DNA of 11,075 bases. It comes from Ruminococcaceae bacterium UBA1767 (lineage in GTDB: Bacteria > Bacillota > Clostridia > Oscillospirales > Acutalibacteraceae). The stretch covers positions 1-11,075 of the forward strand of contig DCGX01000025.1 of NCBI GenBank assembly GCA_002315505.1, in the 5' to 3' direction. Positions 5,831 through 11,075 of the stretch are shown in pieces. A model generated the notes under the pieces. That model searched no databases, was not told the DNA's origin, and saw only the letters and a list, made by a program, of their open reading frames with translations. Each line of letters begins with the position of its first letter. The stretch's first letter is position 1. The position numbers and the translations under genes are program-made.

Positions 5831-7087
5831 ATGAGACCACAAGAAAGCGTAGCAAAATACGACTCGGAGGCAAGGCTTTACACTAATTATGCCATCAAAC
5901 AGATTAAGACAATCTGTAAGTCCTTCGGTCCTCGTCCCGTAGGCAGTGAAGCAGAAACAAAAGCTCAGGAATATATGAAAAAAGAGCTTGAGACCTCCTG
6001 CGACACAGTAACAAGAGAAGAATATAAATGCTCAGACAAGGCATTTATGGCATGGGTTCCGCTCGGAGCAGTTCTCATTCTCCTTGCAAACATTGCATTT
6101 ACATTCGGTCTTCCCGTTGTATCAATTGTTCTTGCAGGCTTAGAGCTTTTCTTCATCGTTACTGAATTTATTTTCTATTTACCCGTACTTGACATTTTCT
6201 TCCCGAAAAAAACATCAGGTAATGTTATCGGCGTTCGTAAGGCTACGGGCGAAACTAAAAAGAGAATCATCATCGCAGGTCACACAGATTCAGCTTTTGA
6301 GTGGACTTATACATACCACGGCGGTCACTTCGCTGTTCTCGGTATCATTCTCACAGCCGTTTTAGCACTTCTTCTTAACATCGGCGGCGGTATTTATGCA
6401 GTAATTGCAGTCGGTGCCAATAACGGCATTGTATGGCAGGGCGATAACCTTGCACTTAAAATAATCGCAGTTATCACTTATGTTACAATCCCTGTTATGG
6501 GTGCAGCCGTTATGTTCTGCAACTACGGTCGTCCTGTTATGGGCGCAAATGATGACCTTTCCGGTTGTTTTGTTTCAGCAGCAGTTCAGAAATTCCTTTC
6601 AGCTAACGATATCCGTTTTGAAAACACAGAGGTTGTTTGTGCTCTTTGCGGTGGTGAAGAAGCAGGTCTTCGTGGTACAAAGGCATATATGAAGGCTCAT
6701 GCAGATGAATTTAAGAACGAAAAAGACGTACAGACTATCTTCCTCGCATTTGACACAGTTCGTGAGCACGAGTTCATGGCTATTTATGACAAGGATATGA
6801 CAGGCGTTGTTAAGAACGATACAAGAGTTGCAAAGCTCCTTCAGAAGGCTGCAAAGAATGTCGGCTACGATGTTCCTATAAAGGCTATCGAGCTTGGCTC
6901 AACCGACGCAGCAGCCGCTTCTCAGGCAGGCGTTGCCGCAGCAGCATTCACAGCTATGGACCCGTCACCTGCACGTTACTATCATACACGTCTTGATACA
7001 GAGGATAACCTTGACCCGAAAACCATCGAAATCGGCTTAAAGATTGCTCTTGAAGCTGTTTATATGTTCGATGAGCAGGGAATATGA
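5831..7087 (+). CDS. M28-family zinc peptidase with membrane-helix insertions
   Basis: 418 residues with the complete M28 aminopeptidase metal site: H151 and D153 in AGHTDS, D241 in GANDDLSG, E276-E277 in GGEEAGLRG, D308 in AFDTV and H385 in YYHTRLDTEDNLD. The N-terminal GPRPVGSEAETKAQEYMKKEL segment (33-53) is also typical of the family. Two hydrophobic hairpins interrupt the domain, at about 72-118 and 167-231. Each pair of helices would return the chain to the same side of the membrane, so all catalytic segments can meet. Lysine- and arginine-rich flanks (125-145) and the lack of a signal peptide suggest that side is the cytoplasm. The start follows AAAGGA (5814-5819) by 11 nt; an ATG at 5820 gives only a four-codon frame. 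It is transcribed alone, divergent from the vanY-type gene. Probably an aminopeptidase or amidase; substrate unknown. Confidence 0.88.
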   Translation: MRPQESVAKYDSEARLYTNYAIKQIKTICKSFGPRPVGSEAETKAQEYMKKELETSCDTVTREEYKCSDKAFMAWVPLGAVLILLANIAFTFGLPVVSIVLAGLELFFIVTEFIFYLPVLDIFFPKKTSGNVIGVRKATGETKKRIIIAGHTDSAFEWTYTYHGGHFAVLGIILTAVLALLLNIGGGIYAVIAVGANNGIVWQGDNLALKIIAVITYVTIPVMGAAVMFCNYGRPVMGANDDLSGCFVSAAVQKFLSANDIRFENTEVVCALCGGEEAGLRGTKAYMKAHADEFKNEKDVQTIFLAFDTVREHEFMAIYDKDMTGVVKNDTRVAKLLQKAAKNVGYDVPIKAIELGSTDAAAASQAGVAAAAFTAMDPSPARYYHTRLDTEDNLDPKTIEIGLKIALEAVYMFDEQGI

Positions 7088-7105
7088 TTATTTTTTAAAA
7101 AAGTA

Positions 7106-7134
7106 TTGGATTTTTTCAGTATATATGTTATAAT
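7106..7134 (+). promoter_or_regulatory. Extended -10 promoter of the lipoprotein gene
   Basis: A perfect TATAAT at 7129-7134 is preceded by TG one base upstream (7126-7127), giving an extended -10 element. A poor -35 (TTGGAT, 7106-7111) stands 17 nt upstream; an extended -10 can compensate for that. The predicted start near 7141 leaves a leader of about 40 nt. This suggests the lipoprotein gene is transcribed separately from the M28 gene 94 nt upstream. Confidence 0.6.
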
Positions 7135-7165
7135 CACTTGGTAAACAACTTTCACTATGAAAATT

Positions 7166-7171
7166 GAGGAG
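7166..7171 (+). promoter_or_regulatory. Ribosome binding site fixing the lipoprotein start
   Basis: GAGGAG lies 10 nt before the ATG at 7182. The upstream in-frame TTG at 7164 overlaps this site and would add six residues (MRRRLS) ahead of a normal lipoprotein signal, so the ATG at 7182 is the better start. Confidence 0.75.
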
Positions 7172-7181
7172 AAGATTATCC

Positions 7182-8000
7182 ATGAACAAAAAATTTATCA
7201 GAGTAATTTCACTTCTTACTGTAATACTTATGGTATTCTCACTTTGTGCCTGTAATGCGGCTACAGACGATGAGGAAGAAGATAAGTATATTTCCGTTAT
7301 GCCGACAACAAAGGCTGAAATCGTTGAAAGATTCAATGACCTTCTTGCAGAAGCAAACGCAAACAATCCTGCTATCAGCTATGGTATGGATCAGAAGGCA
7401 AGAGGTGCTGAGTGTGAGAATTCAAACCTTAAGGCCGCTTTCAAGACTGTTGCAGATTTGGTAACAAAGGAAGGCTTCGGTGAGGAAACAGCATATGGTG
7501 AGCCGGCAGCAAAAATCCTTCCTGCAAATGGTGTTGACAAGCTCGAAAAGCTCCTTGTTTCCGATGTTCGTTCAGCATATGTTACAAACAACGATGCCGA
7601 TAAGACATACACAATCATCATTAACCTTAATGGTGAAAAGGATCCCGAGCAGGCTAAGAGCATTTACGGTAAGCTCTACAAAATCAGCAACGATGAAGAT
7701 ATTCTTAAGAATTTTGACGTTGTAAGCAACGTTATGACAGTATCGGATTACAGTGCTACATACGGTGTCGGCACAATCAAGGCTACTGTTAACAAGACAA
7801 AGGAAGGCGCAACAAACACTGTTGACCATATTGTTAAACTCGAGCTCAGCCGTGAAGTAAAGGTTGAAACCGCAGTTACAGGTGTTGGCACTCTTGCTGA
7901 TATCGGCGCAGATGTTCCGCTTTCATTCGACTACTCATCAACTGAGAACTTCTCATTTGACTGGGACAATCCTGAAACAAAGGATAACGTTGAAGAATAA
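7182..8000 (+). CDS. Secreted lipoprotein of unknown function
   Basis: 272 residues from the ATG at 7182. The N-terminus MNKKFIRV is followed by a hydrophobic stretch (residues 8-21) and the lipobox-like LCAC, making C24 the likely diacylated cysteine after signal peptidase II cleavage. The -2 position is cysteine rather than the usual Ala/Ser/Thr. An acidic stretch (DDEEED, 28-33) follows, then a globular domain without membrane helices. I recognise no enzyme motif. The mature protein is rich in Lys, Asp, Asn and Thr, and its second half alternates beta-strand-like segments (YTIIINLNG, GTIKATVNKT, HIVKLELSREVKVETAV). It probably sits on the outer face of the membrane. It has its own promoter and ends 10 nt before a bidirectional terminator. 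Substrate binding, envelope assembly or signalling are all possible, and the sequence does not choose between them. Confidence 0.8.
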   Translation: MNKKFIRVISLLTVILMVFSLCACNAATDDEEEDKYISVMPTTKAEIVERFNDLLAEANANNPAISYGMDQKARGAECENSNLKAAFKTVADLVTKEGFGEETAYGEPAAKILPANGVDKLEKLLVSDVRSAYVTNNDADKTYTIIINLNGEKDPEQAKSIYGKLYKISNDEDILKNFDVVSNVMTVSDYSATYGVGTIKATVNKTKEGATNTVDHIVKLELSREVKVETAVTGVGTLADIGADVPLSFDYSSTENFSFDWDNPETKDNVEE

Positions 8001-8010
8001 TTAAAAAATC

Positions 8011-8036
8011 AGAAGCTCGTCAATTGACGGGCTTCT
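8011..8036. terminator. Bidirectional terminator between lipoprotein and yolD-like genes
   Basis: AGAAGCTCGTCAA (8011-8023) is followed directly by TTGACGGGCTTCT (8024-8036), an inverted repeat of 13 bp with one mismatch, which is a G-U pair in the plus-strand RNA. Downstream on the plus strand is a T-rich tract. Upstream is AAAAAA (8003-8008), which becomes a U-run for minus-strand transcripts. It therefore suits both converging genes and ends just beyond the stop codon of the yolD-like gene at 8039. Confidence 0.85.
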
Positions 8037-8038
8037 TT

Positions 8039-8470
8039 TCATACTGTTTCAATATCTGTGAATTTGAATATATCTCCTGTTACGGCAACAATTTCATTTA
8101 TCGGTATTACTGTTGAATCTGACATCGTAAGCTCTCTGCTTATGATGTTTATTTTTTTCAGTGCCGCAGTTACTGTACTGTATTTTCCGCCTTCTTTTTT
8201 ACTATCGGGCACAAAATATGTTATCGACACGACGTGCCTTTCCTCAATGCAATCCTGCAGCATCAACAGCTTTGTATTAATCAGCTCCTTGGCATTCTCG
8301 TCAAGCTCAATTCTTTTTGTTGTAAGTCGGTGTGTTTCACTGACCTCATCGCCGTAGCCTGTCAATGCCGCAAACGGTGCAAACTGTGCGGCACGATTTT
8401 CAAGCGACATATGCGGTCTTGTTGCGGACTGATGATGAGGCATCGTCAGCATATCGTCATATTTTCCCAT
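8039..8470 (-). CDS. YolD-like protein, predicted UmuC partner
   Basis: 143 residues. The segment RPHMSLENRAAQFAPFAALTGY (about 18-39) is the hallmark of YolD-like proteins encoded next to Y-family polymerases in Firmicutes. These have been proposed to take the place of UmuD as the polymerase's accessory subunit. The C-terminal part (RHVVSITYFVPDSKKEGGKY... followed by NEIVAVTGDIF) gives the beta-strand pattern and closing 'I..I..I' strand seen in the family. Its ATG overlaps the TAA stop of the polymerase gene by one base (TAATG). A GGAGGT site lies inside the end of that gene (plus 8482-8487), so translation is probably coupled. It should share the SOS-controlled promoter upstream of umuC. 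The molecular role of YolD is inferred from family context, not from catalytic motifs. Confidence 0.8.
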   Translation of the reverse strand: MGKYDDMLTMPHHQSATRPHMSLENRAAQFAPFAALTGYGDEVSETHRLTTKRIELDENAKELINTKLLMLQDCIEERHVVSITYFVPDSKKEGGKYSTVTAALKKINIISRELTMSDSTVIPINEIVAVTGDIFKFTDIETV

Positions 8471-9999
8471 TATGCTCTGTGACCTCCGACCTGGTTATTT
8501 CGTTCAATGGATGTTGCACCCTCCTCTAAATTCATGCCCTTGAGTATTGCATTTTTGCCGTACTTTTCCTCAATCTGAACCACAGCATACTGAAGATTTT
8601 TTTCTTTTTCGAGCAGTTTGTTTTCCTCTTCCTTTTTCTTCTGAATTGCCTCATAGTCCGTAAACAAATCAAGCTGTTCATAGCTCTCTGTTGTCTTTAT
8701 ATCATCCTCATAAGAAACGTGATTTGCCACAACATAAATTCTGCGTACAAGCAAATCCCTGTTGACAATCCTGTCATAGAGCCTCATAACCGCATCCACA
8801 ATCACCTTTGCCGAAGACATATGCCTTGTCAGATTTTCCGTTCCGTGAGCGTGCTTAGGCACACTTCTGCCGTAGTAATCTTTAGTAACAGTTCCCGTGT
8901 ATTTCTTCTTGATTTCGGGATTCGTAAGACACTCAATATCGTAGCAAATCGTCAACACAAGCTGGTCTGTGACAAGTCTTTTTCGCACAAGGTCACGCAC
9001 GAGCAATTCCGTCATTTCACGTACTATCAGCTTCGCTTTATCGCACGTGTACGGCTCCTTGAGCACCTGTCCCGAGCTAAGGCTGTTGGTTGTCGGCTTA
9101 TATGCTTTTATCTGCGAAATGGTGCATGGTTCCCATCCCCATGCATGGTCAATCAGCAATTCCGCATTCACACCGAATAATTTATAAAGCAAATCCTCGT
9201 TATAAAAATCCGACGGCCTTCCGATTGAGCAACGGGCAACATCACCCATCGTGTACATTCCGTATTCCTCTAATTTTTTTGAAATTCCCCTGCCGACTCT
9301 CCAGAAATCCGTCAGCGGTTTGTGTTCCCACAACAGCTTTCTGTATCGTTTTTCATCAAGTCCTGCAATTCGGGCGCCGTTTTCATCAGGTTTCATTTTC
9401 TTGGCAACAATGTCCATCGCAATTTTGCAAAGATAAAGATTCGTGCCGAGTCCTGCCGTTGCGGTTATACCCGTATTCGCATAAACATCGTTTATAATTT
9501 TCATCGTAAGCTCTTTTGCGGTGCATTTATAGAGCTTGAGATAATTTGTCAGCTCGATGAACACCTCGTCAATCGAATAAACGTGAATGTCCTCGGGCGA
9601 AACATATTTAAGATAAATCCCGTAAATTCTCGTGCTGTATTGCATATACAATCTCATTCTCGGTTGAGCGACAATATATGACAACTCAAGTGCCGGATTT
9701 TTCATCAGCTCTTCATAATGATGTGATGAACCCTCAAAGGTTCGATTCGGAATTTTCATCCTCCTCTCGGCATTAATCTGCTTAACCTTCTGAACAACCT
9801 CGAACAATCTCGGTCTGCCGGGCACACCGAAGCTCTTTAACGCAGGCGAAACCGCAAGACAGATTGTTTTCTCCGTTCTGCTTTCGTCAGCGACAACAAG
9901 ATTTGTAGTCAGCGGTTCAAGTCCACGTTCACAGCATTCAACGGAGGCATAGAATGACTTTAAATCAATGGCCGCATATATTCTCAATTTTTCAGACAT
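8470..9999 (-). CDS. umuC: UmuC-type Y-family translesion DNA polymerase
   Basis: Error-prone polymerase that copies damaged DNA. The 509 residues follow the clostridial UmuC pattern. The palm carries metal-binding D12 in AAIDLKSFYASVE (9-21), with Y17 at the steric-gate position that excludes ribonucleotides, and the catalytic pair D144-E145 in VYSIDEVFIEL (140-150). Finger, thumb (FWRVGRGISKKL) and little-finger regions follow. QLDLF at 442-446 is a near-ideal beta-clamp-binding motif. After it comes a charged, probably coiled-coil tail (about 452-480) and a closing NNQVGGHRA segment seen in Gram-positive UmuC relatives. The ATG at 9999 follows AGGAGGG (plus 10006-10012) by 6 nt. It is co-transcribed with the overlapping yolD-like gene from a LexA-controlled promoter. 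The symbol is by family; dinB-like naming is also used for such proteins. Confidence 0.94.
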   Translation of the reverse strand: MSEKLRIYAAIDLKSFYASVECCERGLEPLTTNLVVADESRTEKTICLAVSPALKSFGVPGRPRLFEVVQKVKQINAERRMKIPNRTFEGSSHHYEELMKNPALELSYIVAQPRMRLYMQYSTRIYGIYLKYVSPEDIHVYSIDEVFIELTNYLKLYKCTAKELTMKIINDVYANTGITATAGLGTNLYLCKIAMDIVAKKMKPDENGARIAGLDEKRYRKLLWEHKPLTDFWRVGRGISKKLEEYGMYTMGDVARCSIGRPSDFYNEDLLYKLFGVNAELLIDHAWGWEPCTISQIKAYKPTTNSLSSGQVLKEPYTCDKAKLIVREMTELLVRDLVRKRLVTDQLVLTICYDIECLTNPEIKKKYTGTVTKDYYGRSVPKHAHGTENLTRHMSSAKVIVDAVMRLYDRIVNRDLLVRRIYVVANHVSYEDDIKTTESYEQLDLFTDYEAIQKKKEEENKLLEKEKNLQYAVVQIEEKYGKNAILKGMNLEEGATSIERNNQVGGHRA

Positions 10000-10027
10000 A
10001 TTCTACCCTCCTGTAAATTATGCTTAT

Positions 10028-10056
10028 ATTATATCGAACAAATGTTCTATTGTCAA
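10028..10056 (-). promoter_or_regulatory. Full-consensus promoter of the umuC-yolD operon
   Basis: On the minus strand TTGACA (plus 10051-10056), a 17-nt spacer and TATAAT (plus 10028-10033) match the sigma-A consensus at all twelve positions. The predicted start is about 20-25 nt before the ribosome binding site of umuC. A promoter this strong would be costly unless repressed, which the LexA box in its spacer can explain. Confidence 0.9.
10035..10048. promoter_or_regulatory. LexA (DinR) SOS box
   Basis: CGAACAAATGTTCT contains GAAC-N4-GTTC (10036-10047), the Bacillus/Clostridium-type LexA operator. It lies wholly within the 17-nt spacer between the -35 and -10 boxes of the umuC promoter, so bound LexA would block RNA polymerase until RecA-promoted LexA self-cleavage after DNA damage. 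Confidence 0.88.
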
Positions 10057-10076
10057 TAGCAATTTTTCACAAAAAA

Positions 10077-10100
10077 ACACCGTCCGATTATGGACGGTGT
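10077..10100 (-). terminator. Rho-independent terminator of the flavodiiron-rubredoxin operon
   Basis: A perfect 9-bp stem, ACACCGTCC (10077-10085) with GGACGGTGT (10092-10100), encloses a 6-nt loop. On the minus strand the stem is followed by a run of seven T (plus 10071-10077). It lies 18 nt past the rubredoxin stop and shields the SOS promoter of umuC from read-through. Confidence 0.9.
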
Positions 10101-10118
10101 TGATATAAAATTTCTGAA

Positions 10119-10271
10119 TTATTCAGGGTCAAATGCACTCTTGTCAAGTCCGCAGGTCGGGCATGCCCACTCCTCCGGAAGATCCTCGAATGCTGTACCC
10201 GGAGCAATATCGTTCTCGGGATCGCCCAATTCGGGGTCATAAACATAACCGCAAGGACAAACGTATTTCAT
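10119..10271 (-). CDS. Rubredoxin with CPCG first iron knuckle
   Basis: A 50-residue iron-only electron carrier that begins MKYVCPCGYVYDPELGDP. Iron ligands would be C5, C7, C37 and C40. The second knuckle, CPTCG (37-41), and the body (IAPGTAFEDLPEEWACP) are classic rubredoxin. The gap between the inner cysteines is the usual 29 residues. The first knuckle is C-P-C-G instead of the family's C-x-x-C-G, one residue short; reading codon by codon gives TGT CCT TGC GGT with no frame ambiguity. The ATG at 10271 has GGAGGG (plus 10278-10283) 6 nt upstream. It starts 13 nt after the stop of the flavodiiron fusion gene and is followed by a strong terminator, so it is the last gene of that operon. It probably passes electrons to that protein. 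Confidence 0.9.
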   Translation of the reverse strand: MKYVCPCGYVYDPELGDPENDIAPGTAFEDLPEEWACPTCGLDKSAFDPE

Positions 10272-10284
10272 AAACTACCCTCCT

Positions 10285-11075
10285 TTACTGTATTGGTTCA
10301 AAGTCTACCACACCGTGCTTACACAACGGGCAAACAAAATCATCAGGAAGCTCATCGCCTTCGTAAATATATCCGCAAACCTTACATACATAGCCTTTCT
10401 TACCCTCTGTCTGTGGCTTTGGCTTAACATTATTCTGATAGTATGTGTAGGTCATTGTTTCCTTGTCGCTCATTACACGAGCCTCTGTGATAGAGCAAAT
10501 AAACATTCCGTGCGAGCCGAGGTCAACGTAATCCTCAACCTTCAATGAGATTGCGGCATTGATATATTTCGGAAGAATAACAAGTCCGTTATCCGAACGT
10601 GACGGATTGCAATTTTCAAACTTATTCTTGTTTCTGCCACTTACAAAGCCGAATGCCTCAAAAACAGAGAATGGTGCTTCAACTGAAAGACAGTTAACAT
10701 TCATAACACCCGTCTGCTTGATTACGTGGTGAGAATAGTTTGCTTTATTGATATTAACAGCAATTCTGTTCGGATTATCGGAAACCTGTGTAACTGTGTT
10801 AACGATAAGTCCGTTATCCTGCTTGCCGTCATTTGATGTTACAACATAAAGACCATATCCGATACGGAAAAGTGCCGTAAGGTCATTCTTATTAGCCTTA
10901 TCGGGGTTGCGCTCGATATACTCTCTGCAAAGCTCATCTGCAAGAGCTTCAATCTGTTCCTTATTCTCGCTGTTCATAGCAGAAACAATTTTAACATTAT
11001 TCTCTGTCCATGTTATATTCTTGCAGCCTGAGAGCTTTTCCTTCATAATTTTTGCCGCAAGAGGTGCCCATGAGC
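10285..11075 (-). CDS. Flavodiiron-type protein, C-terminal part: flavodoxin end, flavin reductase, short-spaced rubredoxin (5' end outside window)
   Basis: The reading frame stays open to the right edge; nine codons (SWAPLAAKI) precede the ATG at 11046, so that ATG is internal. SWAPLAAKIMKEKL and the following strand-helix pattern to about residue 48 (numbered from that Met) match the end of an FprA-type flavodoxin domain. Next is a flavin reductase-like FMN-binding domain (about 55-210; GLYVVTS, GLIVNTVTQVS, NINKANYSH). A C-terminal rubredoxin follows (about 217-253) with CKVC (221-224) and CPLC (239-242), separated by 14 residues rather than the usual 29. The expected upstream part is a metallo-beta-lactamase-like diiron domain that reduces oxygen or nitric oxide. 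The flavin reductase-rubredoxin arrangement also resembles clostridial high-molecular-weight rubredoxin. Downstream, 13 nt away, is a free rubredoxin gene in the same operon. The diiron domain itself is inferred, not seen. Confidence 0.88.
   Translation of the reverse strand, partial: SWAPLAAKIMKEKLSGCKNITWTENNVKIVSAMNSENKEQIEALADELCREYIERNPDKANKNDLTALFRIGYGLYVVTSNDGKQDNGLIVNTVTQVSDNPNRIAVNINKANYSHHVIKQTGVMNVNCLSVEAPFSVFEAFGFVSGRNKNKFENCNPSRSDNGLVILPKYINAAISLKVEDYVDLGSHGMFICSITEARVMSDKETMTYTYYQNNVKPKPQTEGKKGYVCKVCGYIYEGDELPDDFVCPLCKHGVVDFEPIQ

Noticed and set aside
5820..5834. Four-codon frame (ATG GTT TAT AAA TGA) overlapping the start of the M28 gene, as a possible leader peptide
   Set aside because: Its ATG directly adjoins the ribosome binding site with no spacing, so initiation there is unlikely.
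7091..7102. TTTTTTAAAAAA after the M28 stop as a terminator
   Set aside because: An AT-only palindrome with no GC stem would not form a stable hairpin; it is more likely promoter-proximal AT-rich DNA.
7164..7181. TTG start extending the lipoprotein by six residues
   Set aside because: The TTG overlaps the GAGGAG ribosome binding site that serves the ATG at 7182, and the ATG gives a normal lipoprotein signal.
9090..9497. 135-codon plus-strand frame opposite umuC
   Set aside because: Antisense shadow of the polymerase gene, no motif, one of several overlapping frames in that region.
11044..11046. ATG at 11046 as the true start of the flavin reductase-rubredoxin gene
   Set aside because: The frame is open upstream to the window edge, with flavodoxin-like residues continuing across it, and no ribosome binding site precedes this ATG.

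Overview
The window looks like chromosome from a low-GC anaerobic Firmicute, most likely a Clostridia/Ruminococcaceae-type gut bacterium. Four things point that way: AT-rich intergenic DNA with GGAGG-type ribosome binding sites, a Bacillus/Clostridium-type LexA (DinR) box, a UmuC-YolD pair, and a flavodiiron protein fused to flavin reductase and rubredoxin domains next to a free rubredoxin. No tRNA, rRNA, insertion sequence, phage gene or CRISPR array was seen. The species is not identified.

Layout, left to right. (1) 5-229: an acyl carrier protein (+), then about 280 nt without a gene. That gap holds the galU terminator and weaker inverted repeats. (2) 508-2370 (-): a two-gene operon, a membrane protein with a RING-like zinc finger and a DUF2628-like region followed by galU. 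(3) 2552-4872 (+): prfB (release factor 2, with no programmed frameshift), a metal-dependent cyclase-family hydrolase and a small polyprenol-phosphate sugar transferase, all tightly spaced. The divergent operons (2) and (3) are driven from the 181-nt gap 2371-2551. (4) 4873-5724 (-): a membrane-anchored VanY-type D,D-carboxypeptidase whose stop codon abuts the stop of the sugar transferase. (5) 5831-7087 (+): an M28 zinc peptidase with two pairs of membrane helices inserted in its catalytic domain. Its divergent promoter region with vanY carries an 18-bp palindrome. (6) 7182-8000 (+): a lipoprotein of unknown function with its own promoter. (7) 8039-9999 (-): a UmuC-type Y-family DNA polymerase and a YolD-like partner, driven by a full-consensus promoter with a perfect LexA box inside its spacer. 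(8) 10119-11075 (-): a 50-aa rubredoxin with an unusual C-P-C first knuckle, downstream of a partial multidomain flavodiiron protein that runs off the right edge. A strong terminator closes this operon.

How the genes fit together. GalU, the sugar transferase and the carboxypeptidase all serve the cell envelope: UDP-glucose supply, loading of a lipid carrier with a sugar phosphate, and trimming of peptidoglycan stem peptides. The UmuC-YolD unit is an SOS-inducible translesion synthesis cassette. The flavodiiron/rubredoxin unit is an oxygen or nitric oxide detoxification module typical of anaerobes. The points most worth a second look are the membrane-interrupted M28 peptidase, the palindrome shared by the vanY/M28 promoters, the CPCG rubredoxin beside a fused short-spaced rubredoxin, and the LexA-embedded promoter. 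I did not find a clearly new multi-gene system.
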